A stretch of 64,000 bases of DNA, taken from positions 4,361,716 through 4,425,715 of the forward strand of contig JBBCGI010000001.1 in NCBI GenBank assembly GCA_037200975.1, given 5' to 3'. The notes under the pieces were generated by a model. That model made no database searches. It was not told where the DNA came from and saw only the letters and a program-made list of their open reading frames with translations. This document shows, one piece after another, positions 44,456 through 56,117 of the stretch. Source of the stretch: Pseudomonadota bacterium. GTDB lineage: Bacteria > Pseudomonadota > Gammaproteobacteria > Steroidobacterales > Steroidobacteraceae. Each line of letters opens with the position of its first letter. Within the stretch, counting starts at the first letter, position 1. A program made the position numbers and the translations under genes.

Positions 44456-46666
44456 TCAGGCGGAAGCAATCGGCGGCAACTTGTCCAGCAGCTTGTCGAG
44501 CGTGATCGGATAGTCGCGCACCCGCACCCCCGTGGCGTTGTAGATCGCATTGGCGACCGCACCCGCCGAACCGCAGATGCCGAGCTCACCCACACCACGC
44601 GCCTTCATGGGCGAGGACATCGGGTCCGTCTCATCCAGGAAGATCACCTCCTGGTGAGGGATGTCCGCATGCACGGGCACTTCATAACTCGCCAGATCGT
44701 GATTGACGAAAAACCCCGCGCGTTTGTCGATCGCAAGCTCTTCCATCAACGCCGCGCCAGCGCCCATCGTCATGGCGCCGATCATCTGGCTGCGCGCGGA
44801 TTTCGGATTGAGGATGCGGCCTGCGGCACACACCGCGAGCATGCGGCGGATGCGCACTTCTCCGGTGGCGGCATCGACGCCCACCTCGACGAAGTGTGCG
44901 CCAAAACTCACCTGCGCCGTCTTCTTGTCGAGATCGCCGAATTCGATCGCATCTTCGGCGACGAGCCCCGACGCTCCCGCGACTTCGCCGAGTGCCACGC
45001 TCCTGCCACCCGCAAGAATCTTCCCGTCTTCGAACACCGCCTCCGCGGCATTCATTCCGGCCTTCTGCGCGACGGCTTCCCGCAGTTTCACACAGGCCGC
45101 GTACACGCCCGAGGTGGAACTGTTGCCGCCCCACTGACCGCCGGAACCCGCCGACACCGGAAACGTTGAATCTCCGAGGCGCACAATTACCTTGTCGAGC
45201 GGCACCCCCATCATCTCCGCCGCTGTCTGGCCGATCACCGTATAACTACCGGTGCCGATATCGGTCATGTCCGTTTCGACGGTGACGACACCATTGGCAT
45301 CGAGCCGCACACGCGCCGAGGACTTCATCACCGGGCTGCCGCGGAACGAGCCCGCGACGCCCATGCCCAACAACCAGCGCCCGTCGCGCACCTTGCCGGG
45401 CAACGCGTTACGTTTGCTCCAGCCGAAGCGTTCCGCCCCCTGGCGCAGGCACTGCGCGAACTTGCGCTGCGAGAAGGGCCGTCCCGGTTTTTCCGGATCG
45501 TCCTGCGTATCGTTCATGAGGCGCAATTCGACCGGATCGATCCCCAGCTTCTCCGCCAGCTCGTCCATCGCGATTTCCATCGCCATCGAACCGGGTGCAT
45601 CGCCCGGTGCGCGCATCGCGTTGCCTTCGGGTAGATCGAGCACGGACAGCCGCGTCTTTGTCATGCGATTCGCACCCGCATAAGCGATGCGCGAGTACAA
45701 CGTGCCGGCCTCGGGTGAGCCGCCCGGCTGGTCGCCGGACCAGCATTCATGTCCGAAGGCGGTGATCTTGCCGTCCCTGCCGGCGCCGATGCGGATGCGC
45801 TGGATGGTCGCCGGCCGGTGGGTGGTGTTGTTCATCATGAGCGGCCGTGGCAGCGCCACTTTCACGGCGCGTTTCGCCGCGCGGGCGCCGAGCGCAGCCA
45901 GCAGCGCTTCGGCGCGCACGAACAGTTTCCCGCCGAAGCCGCCGCCGATGTACGGCGAAATCAGCCGGACGTTTTTCTTCGGGATGCCGAGTGTCTTCGC
46001 GACGTCGCCCGTGCTCCAGTCGATCATCTGGTTCGAAGTCCAGACGGTGAGCTGATCGCCGTTCCACGCTGCCATGGACGCGTGCGGCTCCATCATCGCG
46101 TGCGAATGGTCCGGCGTGGTGTACTCGGCGTCTAGTTTGACCGGCGCCGCGGCGAAGGCGCCGTCGAAATCGCCGAGCGCGGTGTCGGGTGGATCGCCGT
46201 AAAGATCTTTCGCAATACCGTTGTCCTTGACCTTCGCGAGCTCATACGAACCTTCGCTCTTCGCATACCTGACGCGCACCAGCTGCGCGGCCGCGCGCGC
46301 CTGTTCGAACGTCCGCGCGACGACCAACGCAATCGCCTGGTGGTAATGCTGGATCTCCGGACCGCCTAACAACCGCACCGTATTGAAGTTGCCCTTGTCG
46401 AGTTTGCCGGCGTTTTCCGCCGTGACGATGGCAAGCACTCCGGGCGCGGCTTCGGCCTCGCTCACGTTGAGCGAAGTGATGCGCCCCTTGGAAATGGCGG
46501 CAGCGACGATGTATCCGTAGGCTGGATTACGCACCGCATCGTGACGCTCGTACGCGTAATGCGCGGTGCCTGAGACCTTGAGCGGCCCCTCGATGCGATC
46601 GGTGGCCTTGCCGACTACCTTGCCGCGGTCGATGGGATTGCTGGTGGCGGGAGTGTCGAACTTCAT
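44456..46666 (-). CDS. paoC: Aldehyde oxidoreductase molybdopterin-binding subunit, PaoC/YagR-like
   Basis: 736 residues from ATG 46666. Xanthine-dehydrogenase-family large subunit: [21 protein letters not shown] at the start, [18 protein letters not shown], and the catalytic glutamate in [17 protein letters not shown]. The length matches PaoC, the molybdenum-cytosine-dinucleotide subunit of the periplasmic aldehyde oxidoreductase. It is the last gene of paoABC and overlaps paoB by 4 bases. It oxidises aldehydes to acids, with electrons passing to FAD and Fe-S subunits. The specific chaperone gene paoD is not adjacent. Confidence 0.9.
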   Translation of the reverse strand: MKFDTPATSNPIDRGKVVGKATDRIEGPLKVSGTAHYAYERHDAVRNPAYGYIVAAAISKGRITSLNVSEAEAAPGVLAIVTAENAGKLDKGNFNTVRLLGGPEIQHYHQAIALVVARTFEQARAAAQLVRVRYAKSEGSYELAKVKDNGIAKDLYGDPPDTALGDFDGAFAAAPVKLDAEYTTPDHSHAMMEPHASMAAWNGDQLTVWTSNQMIDWSTGDVAKTLGIPKKNVRLISPYIGGGFGGKLFVRAEALLAALGARAAKRAVKVALPRPLMMNNTTHRPATIQRIRIGAGRDGKITAFGHECWSGDQPGGSPEAGTLYSRIAYAGANRMTKTRLSVLDLPEGNAMRAPGDAPGSMAMEIAMDELAEKLGIDPVELRLMNDTQDDPEKPGRPFSQRKFAQCLRQGAERFGWSKRNALPGKVRDGRWLLGMGVAGSFRGSPVMKSSARVRLDANGVVTVETDMTDIGTGSYTVIGQTAAEMMGVPLDKVIVRLGDSTFPVSAGSGGQWGGNSSTSGVYAACVKLREAVAQKAGMNAAEAVFEDGKILAGGRSVALGEVAGASGLVAEDAIEFGDLDKKTAQVSFGAHFVEVGVDAATGEVRIRRMLAVCAAGRILNPKSARSQMIGAMTMGAGAALMEELAIDKRAGFFVNHDLASYEVPVHADIPHQEVIFLDETDPMSSPMKARGVGELGICGSAGAVANAIYNATGVRVRDYPITLDKLLDKLPPIASA

Positions 46667-47630
46667 GACTGCGCTCCCTGATTGTTTGCCTGAGCCTGCG
46701 CCAGCACCGCGCCGAGCGTGCGCTCGACCAGCGTGAGCTTGAAGGCATTGTCGTGCGTGGGCCTGGCATTGGCTAACAACCCGGACGCGACGGCTTTCGC
46801 GCCGCGCGGCAGATCCGCCTCGGCCGCCTCGACGCGCCACGGCTTGTGGGCGATGCCACCCACCGCCACGCGGCCCTTGCCGTCGGGCTGCAGGATGACG
46901 CCGATGGACACCAGCGCAAACGCGTACGAGGCGCGGTCGCGCACCTTCTGATAGACGTGTACGCCGCCCACCGGCTTCGGCAACGTGACGGCTGTGATCA
47001 GCTCACCCGCCTGCAAGGTGGTCTCGACGTGCGGCGTATCGCCGGGCAGCCGATGGAACTCCGCGATCGGTATGGCGCGCGTCGTGCCCGCGGCATTCAC
47101 AGTCTCGACGGTGGCATCGAGCGCACGCATCGCCACCGCCATGTCGCTCGGATGCGTGGCGATACACGCGTCGCTCACTCCGACCACGCCAAGCTGACGG
47201 CTCACGCCACCGAGCGCGCTGCAGCCGCTGCCGGGCTGGCGTTTGTTGCACGGCTGATTCGTGTCGTAGAAATAGGCGCATCGCGTGCGCTGCAGAAGGT
47301 TGCCTGCAGTGGTCGCTTTGTTACGCAACTGGCCGGAAGCGCCGGCCAGCAACGCGCGCGAGAGCAGGGCGTAGTCGCGGCGAATGCGGTTGTCGGCGGC
47401 CAGGTCGGTGTTGCGCACCAGCGCGCCGATGCGCAGGCCGCCCTCAGGCGTCGCTTCGATCTTGTCGAGCGCGAGGCCGTTGACGTCAATCAGGTGTTTC
47501 GGCGTTTCGATCTCGAGCTTCATCAGGTCGAGCAGGTTGGTGCCGCCGGCGATGAACTTCGCGCCGGGGTTACGCGCGGCGGCCGCGGCTGCCTGGGCCG
47601 GCGTAGTGGCGCGTTCGAAGGTGAAAGCTT

Positions 47631-47634
<4 letters not shown>
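46663..47634 (-). CDS. paoB: Aldehyde oxidoreductase FAD-binding subunit, PaoB/YagS-like
   Basis: 323 residues. The FAD-binding segment is [16 protein letters not shown] near residues 25-40. A cysteine-rich insert, [20 protein letters not shown] followed by another Cys and a later DACIATH, matches the extra [4Fe-4S] cluster known in PaoB. It overlaps both neighbours by 4 bases, so all three subunits are translated in register. It carries electrons from the Mo subunit. Confidence 0.9.
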
Positions 47635-49944
<2,310 letters not shown>

Positions 49945-50068
49945 GATCGAAACCTTTGGAGCTCGTGCGAACAAGGATGCCGCTGCCGGCGAAAAACCTC
50001 ATCCGCCATTAGAGGTAGAAACGCATGGCTCAAAGGATGAGAAATCTTCACCAGTGGTTAGCTGGCCT

Positions 50069-50974
50069 TCACCGCCGATCGGTCAGCGCGTGGAACGGCA
50101 GCAAGGGTTTCGCCGTAAAACCATAACTCGGCTGAAACGACACGTGCGTGACGCCCGGCACCCGGGCCCATCCTTCCACGTCTTCCGCGGTGCGGCTGAC
50201 GACCAGCACGCGTCGATGCCCTAGATTGCCGAACGGCCTGCCGGCGTACTTGATGTGCCAGTCATTCAAGGCCGAATGCTCCAGCACGACTCCGTCGACG
50301 TACTGCTCGCCCGCGGAACCCATCGCGTCGTCGCGATGCCATACGTTGTTGGTGACTACGATGAACTTCGGGTTGATCTCCCGCCGCGCCGCATCGATAC
50401 GGCGCACCAAGTCTATGTTCCCCTCCGTCCACGCGTCTTGTTCATCCTTGCTCCAGCCGCGCCAGTCCGCCAGCTTCGACCACAGGCGGGCGCCGATGTT
50501 GTCGAGGAACACGCCGTCGACCTTGCCTTCGCGCATCAGGTTCTCGACATACGCAACCACATTGTTAGACCAGTCCGATCCGGCACGCATGTCGGTCATG
50601 TGCGTCCTGGGCCAATTGATGCGCTGTCCCGGGGTCGGGTATGGCCACAGCGGCACGCGTTCGCGGCCGCCGTTGTAGAACCCTTCGTTCAACTTGCAGG
50701 GGATACGGTCGTAGACTTCGATCGGATTCAGATAGGCCAGCACTTCCGCGCCGGCGTCGCGCGCCGCCGCAATCTGCGGGTCGTAACGGTTGCAGTTGCC
50801 CGCGACGATCAGTCCGCCCGGTTTTGAATAGGCGTCGAGATTCTCGAGGCTTTTGCCCCAGAAGAATGCGAGTGGATTGGCCATGTGGGGAGCAGGGGGC
50901 TGCCCCGCCGCATACACGATGGCAGAGGCCGCCAGTCCGAGCAAAACGAGAATCGATCGACGCAAGCCGCGCAT
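50069..50974 (-). CDS. Secreted putative glycosidase (TIM-barrel-like)
   Basis: 301 residues from ATG 50974, with signal peptide ending near IVYAAGQ. The body reads like a small barrel hydrolase: PLAFFWGKSLENLDAYSKPG, AEVLAYLNPIEVYDRI, VDGVFLDNIGARLW with an acidic pair at the end of a strand, and FIVVTNNVWHRD. It recalls GH114/GHL-type putative polysaccharide hydrolases, but I cannot assign a family securely. It stands alone. Confidence 0.6.
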   Translation of the reverse strand: MRGLRRSILVLLGLAASAIVYAAGQPPAPHMANPLAFFWGKSLENLDAYSKPGGLIVAGNCNRYDPQIAAARDAGAEVLAYLNPIEVYDRIPCKLNEGFYNGGRERVPLWPYPTPGQRINWPRTHMTDMRAGSDWSNNVVAYVENLMREGKVDGVFLDNIGARLWSKLADWRGWSKDEQDAWTEGNIDLVRRIDAARREINPKFIVVTNNVWHRDDAMGSAGEQYVDGVVLEHSALNDWHIKYAGRPFGNLGHRRVLVVSRTAEDVEGWARVPGVTHVSFQPSYGFTAKPLLPFHALTDRR

Positions 50975-51070
50975 GGTGTCTCCGTGTGGGCACGAAGGAT
51001 GCAAAGCGCCCTGCGACGGGCGAAGCGGCCAGCGAATCGATTTGCCGTAGGACCCGTCCGAATGCGTGGC

Positions 51071-51094
51071 GCCGGGGTGCAATTCTCGTAATTA
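51071..51094. repeat. Family B half element (single arm)
   Basis: 24 bases, GCCGGGGTGCAATTCTCGTA plus ATTA, are identical to one arm of the palindrome at 41874, but no inverted partner follows. It lies 30 bases before the SRAP start codon. Probably a decayed or partly deleted copy. Confidence 0.8.
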
Positions 51095-51123
51095 CGTCGC
51101 CGCTACACCGGCACAATCCCCTC

Positions 51124-52053
51124 ATGTGTTATTCCGCCCAGATCCAGGCGTCGTACATGAAATACCTCCGCGAAACCGGCGCGGAGATGGACATCGACCA
51201 GTTCGTCGAGATCTTCGGCGCGCGCGTCTCGGACACCAGCATCCGCATCCCCCGCGCCGTCGAGCGCTGGTTCGACGAGCCAAAAACCGACGCCCAGCGA
51301 AAGATCAAATCGCTGATCGACGACTACCGCGCCACCGAAACCGCCAAGCTCGAACGCGAGGTCTTCGCGCAGAAGAAGCGCCTGGCGGATGCCGAGCGCA
51401 CGCTTGCGTCCAAACCCACGAAGGCGGCGGCCGAGAGCCACCGCATTGCGACCAACAAGATCGACAGCGCGCTGACCTGGCTCGAACGCCTCAAGGCCAC
51501 CAAGCCACACGTCGCCGAGTCGCGCATCTTTCCGCTGCACTACGCACCGCTACTCACGCAGGAGGGCGCACGGCGCGTGCTGCGTCTGGCGCGTTACCAC
51601 TGCCGCAAGCCCGGCGAACCTGCGTCCATCGACCGGCAATTCCCCGGCCTCTACAACGCGCGCCGCGACAGCCTCGGCAAGTACTGGAAGGACCAGTTCG
51701 GCGCCACGCACGGCGTGATGCTGGCCGAATCGTTCTTCGAGAACGTGGACCGCAACGGCAAGAACGAAGTGCTGCACTTCATCCCCAAACCCGCAGGTAC
51801 GATGCTGATCGCCTGCCTCGCCGCGAAGTGGTTAGACGCGAAGGGCGGCATCCCGCTCCTGTCCTTCGCCGCGATCACGGATGAGCCCCCGGCGGAAGTC
51901 GCGGCCGCCGGCCACGACCGCATGGTCATCAACCTCAAGCCGGAACATCTCGACGCCTGGCTCAATCCGCAAGGCCGCTCGCCCGATGAACTCCAGGCGA
52001 TCCTCAGCGACCGCCAAACGCCGTACTACGAACACGAAGTGATGGTGGCATGA
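51124..52053 (+). CDS. SRAP (SOS response-associated peptidase / HMCES) family protein
   Basis: 309 residues from ATG 51124, so the catalytic Cys2 (MCYSAQ) is exposed after Met removal. Other active-site residues are N178 (YNARRD), E202 (AESFFENV) and H264 (GHDRMVINL). HMCES/YedK proteins crosslink to abasic sites in single-stranded DNA. YedK is about 220 residues; this protein has an extra, mostly helical and charged region (about residues 15-130) between the Cys and the core, typical of one long SRAP subgroup. It is convergent with an unknown secreted protein. Confidence 0.9.
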   Translation: MCYSAQIQASYMKYLRETGAEMDIDQFVEIFGARVSDTSIRIPRAVERWFDEPKTDAQRKIKSLIDDYRATETAKLEREVFAQKKRLADAERTLASKPTKAAAESHRIATNKIDSALTWLERLKATKPHVAESRIFPLHYAPLLTQEGARRVLRLARYHCRKPGEPASIDRQFPGLYNARRDSLGKYWKDQFGATHGVMLAESFFENVDRNGKNEVLHFIPKPAGTMLIACLAAKWLDAKGGIPLLSFAAITDEPPAEVAAAGHDRMVINLKPEHLDAWLNPQGRSPDELQAILSDRQTPYYEHEVMVA

Positions 52054-52069
52054 GCGGCTCGCCAGCGTC

Positions 52070-52702
52070 CTACGGCTTCAGCTGCTCGAAGGATTTCCTC
52101 ATACCTTTGCAGCCCTGGTCGGCGAGGAAATAGGCTTCCAGGACCGGCGGCCGCGGCGGAATGGGATACCCATTCTTCTCCGCCTCCGCCGCCGTAGGTA
52201 GATAGTCCTGCGCCGCCGCGGCGATGGCCGCGGTCTCCGTATCGGAATACGCGCTCATGACCCCCTTCATGCAGGAGCAGTAGTGGGGCACGTCGAGATC
52301 GGCCAGCTTGAACCTCTTCGGGCAGTCTTCCCCATACATCGCTTGCATCTGCTCGGCGGCGCATTTGTCGATGACATCGGCGTTGAACAGTTTCAACACG
52401 TCTTCTTCACTGACGGGCCGCTCCAGATCTTTCGCCGGGGTCCTGGCCTTCAGTGCCTCGAGCTTGGCCGGAATGCAGACGCACAGACTCTGCACGGCGT
52501 CCTTCAAGGTGTATCCGGTGAGCGGATCCGATTCCACGATGAACGTCTTGAGCTGTTCCTGAACGGAGGCGCATTGGGTTGCGATATCCGCCGTATAGAT
52601 ACGGAACTCGTCCTGCAGAGTGTTGTCGTCCCGCGCCTGCGCGGCGGAGCACGCGGCGATGGCAATAGTTAGCAGAAAACTCCAGAACCGGTTTGTGTTC
52701 AT
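52070..52702 (-). CDS. Secreted cysteine-rich protein of unknown function
   Basis: 210 residues from ATG 52702; an ATG six codons upstream is possible. A signal peptide ends at CSAAQA. Eight or so cysteines occur in the mature part, including SLCVCIPAK and PHYCSCMKGVM, suggesting disulfides or metal binding; one CxC pair occurs in each. It follows the COG4705 gene by 14 bases on the same strand. No family recognised. Confidence 0.65.
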   Translation of the reverse strand: MNTNRFWSFLLTIAIAACSAAQARDDNTLQDEFRIYTADIATQCASVQEQLKTFIVESDPLTGYTLKDAVQSLCVCIPAKLEALKARTPAKDLERPVSEEDVLKLFNADVIDKCAAEQMQAMYGEDCPKRFKLADLDVPHYCSCMKGVMSAYSDTETAAIAAAAQDYLPTAAEAEKNGYPIPPRPPVLEAYFLADQGCKGMRKSFEQLKP

Positions 52703-52716
52703 GAGATACCGTTCCA

Positions 52717-53481
52717 TCAATGGTTGGTACGCGGATGTGCGCCGGCTTTCTGCGGCAGCAGGAGTATCAACGCTAACATCGCGGCAGCCAATACCGCCGA
52801 CGCCACCGGCCGGCTAAGCGCCAATCCGCCGAGATCGACGGGCTTGTCCAGATAGTCCCCCACGGTCGCCCCGAGCGGCCGCGTCAGGATGAACGCGAGC
52901 CAGAACAACATCACATGCGACACACGGGTCCAGTAGTACGCGGCCGCGACCAGCGCGAGCGCCGCGCCAAATACCAGCGCTGCGCCGGTGTAACCCAGCC
53001 CCGTGTCGTCGGCCATCCAGTCGCCGAGCGCGGTGCCGAGCGTCTGCGAAAAGGTGATCGTCGCCCAGTAGAACGCTTCGACCCGCGGCGAGCTGACCCT
53101 GTCTACCGACACCGAACCTTCGACGCGATACCAGATCGCGAGGCAGGCAATCACGCACCCCAGCAGCAGCGAGGAGCCGCCGGCGTAGCCGATGCCGAGC
53201 GAACGATCGGCGAAGTCCGCGAGCGTGGTGCCGGCGGTCGTCGATGCAACAATCGTCGCCCAGTAGAGCAGAGGGTGAAAAACTTTCGCGCGGATCTGCA
53301 GGATCACGAGCACCAGCAACAACGCCAGGAAGATGATGCTGCCGGTCAGGTAGCCGAGATCCATCGTCATCGTGACCGTGTCACCGCCGGTTTCCCCCAA
53401 CGTGGTGGCGAGGATCTTGGTGATCCAGAAGCCGAGCGTGACCGCGGGGACTTTGGCAAGCGTCGATTTATCCAGCGTCAC
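52717..53481 (-). CDS. COG4705-type integral membrane protein
   Basis: 254 residues from GTG 53481, with GAGG about ten bases upstream; the frame continues upstream without membrane character. Eight hydrophobic segments are arranged as a fourfold repeat, each unit having a variant of TLGxxxGDxxA, e.g. TLGETGGD, TAGTTLADFAD, TLGTALGDWMAD and PLGATVGDYLD. This repeat pattern is characteristic of the uncharacterised COG4705 family. It may act as a transporter, but this is unproven. Confidence 0.82.
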   Translation of the reverse strand: MTLDKSTLAKVPAVTLGFWITKILATTLGETGGDTVTMTMDLGYLTGSIIFLALLLVLVILQIRAKVFHPLLYWATIVASTTAGTTLADFADRSLGIGYAGGSSLLLGCVIACLAIWYRVEGSVSVDRVSSPRVEAFYWATITFSQTLGTALGDWMADDTGLGYTGAALVFGAALALVAAAYYWTRVSHVMLFWLAFILTRPLGATVGDYLDKPVDLGGLALSRPVASAVLAAAMLALILLLPQKAGAHPRTNH

Positions 53482-53616
53482 GTCGATGAGCCTCGAGGGT
53501 TGTCGTTCGGGGATTCGAAGTAGGACGGCGCGCGGGCTGCCTATCAATCGAACGTTTTGGCAAAAGGAGTCGATTCCGGCGGCTGTCTCGGCAGGTTTGT
53601 CTATGATGTTGCCCCG

Positions 53617-54906
53617 ATGCACCAGCCAACATCGTCCAGCGACATCGAGCGCCTCTATTCGAAGGTGACCCGGCGCATTGTGCCGCTGTTGGTGCTCGGC
53701 TATATCGCCGCGTATCTCGACCGTGTGAATGTCGGATTCGCGAAGCTGCAGATGCTCGAGGATCTGAACTTCAGCCAGACGGTCTACGGCTTCGGCGCCG
53801 GTATCTTCTTCATCGGTTATTTCCTGTTCGAAGTGCCGAGCAACATGGTGCTCCACAGGATCGGTGCGCGGCGCTGGCTCGCGCGCATCATGATTTCGTG
53901 GGGGATCATTTCCGCGTCGATGATGTTCGTCTCCACGCCCGCGAGTTTCTACGTGCTGCGGTTCTTGCTAGGCGCAGCAGAAGCCGGGTTTTTCCCCGGC
54001 GTCATCTACTACCTGACACAGTGGTATCCCGGCGCGCGCCGCGCGCGAATCATCGCGCTGTTTATGACCGGCGTGGCCATCTGCAGCTTCGCCGGCAGTT
54101 TGATTTCGGGTGCCATCATGCAGATGTTCGATGGCGTGAGTGGATTGGCGGGGTGGCAGTGGCTGTTCCTGCTCGAGGCGCTGCCTGCGATCGGCATCGG
54201 TGCGTATTACCTCGCGCGGCTTACGGACAACATCGAGTCCGCTTCCTGGCTCAAGCCCGAAGAGAAGCGCGTGCTGGCCTCACAACTTCTTCATGAAGAA
54301 GCTGGAAAGAGCGAAGGCACGTTCAAGACCGCGTTCCGCGATCCACGCGTGTGGTTGTGCTGCCTGATCTACTTCTGCTGCGCATCTGGACTTTATGGAC
54401 TGAGTTTCTGGTTGCCGACGATCGTTGCGGATATGGGCGTCAAGAATGCGTTCGAAGTTGGAGTGCTTACCGCGATTCCGTATGCCGTGGCGGCAGTCGG
54501 CATGGTGCTCGTGGGACGTAGCTCGGATCGGAGCGGCGAGCGGCGCTGGCATTTCGCGGTTCCGGCGGCGCTTGGCGGACTCGGCTTGATAGTGAGCGTG
54601 CAGTTCGCGCACGTTCACGTGATTGCACTCGCTGGGCTTACGCTTGCAACGTTCGGCGTACTTTCAGCGTCGCCGATGTTCTGGAATTTCCCGACGGCGT
54701 TTCTGAAAGGCGCGGCCGCCGCGGCGGGAATCGCGATCATCAATTCGATCGGCAACCTGGCGGGATTTCTGATTCCGTTCGTCGTTGGCTGGATCAAGGA
54801 CGCGACGAACTCGACGGGGAACGGGATGTATCTCATCGCGGCGTTGCTGGTCAGCGGCGCGATCCTGGCGCTCGTTGCAAAATTCCCCAAGGCCCCGGAT
54901 AGCTAG
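53617..54906 (+). CDS. MFS transporter, anion:cation symporter family
   Basis: 429 residues from ATG 53617 with about 12 hydrophobic segments. The start SKVTRRIVPLLVLGYIAAYL and DRVNVGFAKLQM, and the loop motif RFLLGAAEAGFFPGVIYYL, are typical of the ACS group (phthalate, tartrate, 4-hydroxyphenylacetate permeases). It probably imports an organic anion such as an aromatic or sugar acid. It is isolated from catabolic genes, so the substrate is unknown. Confidence 0.92.
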   Translation: MHQPTSSSDIERLYSKVTRRIVPLLVLGYIAAYLDRVNVGFAKLQMLEDLNFSQTVYGFGAGIFFIGYFLFEVPSNMVLHRIGARRWLARIMISWGIISASMMFVSTPASFYVLRFLLGAAEAGFFPGVIYYLTQWYPGARRARIIALFMTGVAICSFAGSLISGAIMQMFDGVSGLAGWQWLFLLEALPAIGIGAYYLARLTDNIESASWLKPEEKRVLASQLLHEEAGKSEGTFKTAFRDPRVWLCCLIYFCCASGLYGLSFWLPTIVADMGVKNAFEVGVLTAIPYAVAAVGMVLVGRSSDRSGERRWHFAVPAALGGLGLIVSVQFAHVHVIALAGLTLATFGVLSASPMFWNFPTAFLKGAAAAAGIAIINSIGNLAGFLIPFVVGWIKDATNSTGNGMYLIAALLVSGAILALVAKFPKAPDS

Positions 54907-54966
54907 CCGCTGGGCGTACGCGTGCGTTCGCCGCTGGCGGCGCTGCCGCCGGAACCGCCGGTAGCG

Positions 54967-55410
54967 CTACTGAGCGAGGCGCCGCGCCGAGATCATGTCA
55001 CTCGACTGCATGGGCGTTCCGATCTTGTTCTTCACCCAGCAGCGCTGCTGCGACTTGATGAAAGTTACGGCGACGCAGCGATTGTCGTTGTAGCAGATGT
55101 TTGAACACTGCTCTGCTGATGAGGAAGGCTGGTCGTACAAGTCGCCCTGGTTGTAGGAGATCCCGTTTTCGAGAGGCCCCATCGTTCCGGCGAACGTCGG
55201 TCCGCTCGATACCGGATCGGGCGCGGGCGGATTCATCGATGCGGGCTGGGATGCGACGGGCCGTTGTTCGGGCGTTATCTGCGGCTGATTGATGGGGTGC
55301 CGCATGGCGACGATGATGCCGGTGATTGCGGCGATGAGCGCGGCAGTGCCTGTGAGAATGCCGGGGAGAGTCGACCAGAATCCGCTTTTACTTGAAGAGG
55401 TGTCGGCCAT
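54967..55410 (-). CDS. Membrane-anchored PAN/Apple-domain protein
   Basis: 147 residues from ATG 55410. One transmembrane helix (about residues 15-36) is followed by a Pro-rich linker and a PAN-like domain: ISYNQGDLYDQPSSSAEQC, NICYNDNRCVAVTF and QQRCWVKNKIG, with four cysteines in the expected order. PAN domains bind proteins or sugars. Its start lies 66 bases from the left end of the integrative element, so its original upstream region may have been separated by the insertion. Confidence 0.75.
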   Translation of the reverse strand: MADTSSSKSGFWSTLPGILTGTAALIAAITGIIVAMRHPINQPQITPEQRPVASQPASMNPPAPDPVSSGPTFAGTMGPLENGISYNQGDLYDQPSSSAEQCSNICYNDNRCVAVTFIKSQQRCWVKNKIGTPMQSSDMISARRLAQ

Positions 55411-55475
55411 CGGTCGAAGCCTGCGCGAGTGGGTGAGGGTGCCCGACTGTAGCGCGCAAACACAGGTGGCGAAAT

Positions 55476-55491
55476 TGGCTCCCTGGGTTGG
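55476..55491. other. attL: 16-bp copy of the tRNA-Asn 3' end
   Basis: TGGCTCCCTGGGTTGG is identical to 60674-60689, the 3' end of the tRNA-Asn gene on the minus strand including its CCA. The flanking bases differ on both sides. It marks the left end of the element. Confidence 0.9.
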
Positions 55492-56117
55492 CGCCACGAG
55501 AGCGGCCTAACTGCTTGACGCGAATGAAGAAGCCGGCGGCGCGTGGAGCCAACTACCCCTGCTTGTACCCCAAAGTGCAGGAACTGCGGCGCGTTGCACA
55601 CTTTTCGTGTCGTACCGTGCCAAGAGGTGCCCGGCGAAATTGTACCGAAGTGAGGAAGTAAAGGAGAACCCCGTGGTTTACGGAGACTCGCCTTCTGCTG
55701 GAAACACTCCCCCCACTCCCTTTCGCAGCGGGCGCGGGTCGGAAATGTTTTTTGTTAGGTTGCATTTACTGCCCCTGGTGCAGTGGCCTGTTGCAATGGC
55801 CTTTACGGCCTCTCTAACGACGCTGCAGCCGACGTTCGCAGGGCCATGCAGGACGGGGTGCGGTTGAGTTGCGCCGGCCGTGCCGCATGGCAGGGGTTTA
55901 CACGGGCACACCTAACAAGGGAACACTGTTCCTCCTTCTGTGTGTGTGTGAAATTTCTCTAAAGGAAAAAGGTTAGAGAGGAAGTGAGCTACTGGCCCTG
56001 TCTGCACAGGCTCGCCCTGGCGGGCTCGTGCCATTGGTAGGAACACGGGAGGAGGTAGGAGCAGGAGAGGAGGACCAAAGGCTCTTGGTAACAGGGTGCA
56101 GGTGGTCTAACGACGGC
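55492..56117. other. Non-coding left end of the integrative element
   Basis: About 620 bases with no convincing gene; a plus-strand frame of 86 codons (55607-55867) has no recognisable content. Visible structure includes an inverted pair CCTCTCTAAC (55809-55818) and GTTAGAGAGG (55972-55981), a repeated TCTAACGACG (55812 and 56106), a hairpin CCTGT-CTGC-ACAGG near 55997, and a purine-rich stretch 56040-56080. A CCGTGCCAAG at 55615-55624 recurs inverted at 60562-60571 near the other end. An origin, control region or recombination arm site is possible. Confidence 0.5.

Noticed and set aside
55607-55867. An 86-codon frame on the plus strand in the element's left end
   Set aside because: No ribosome-binding site, no recognisable content, and direction opposite to the element's operon.
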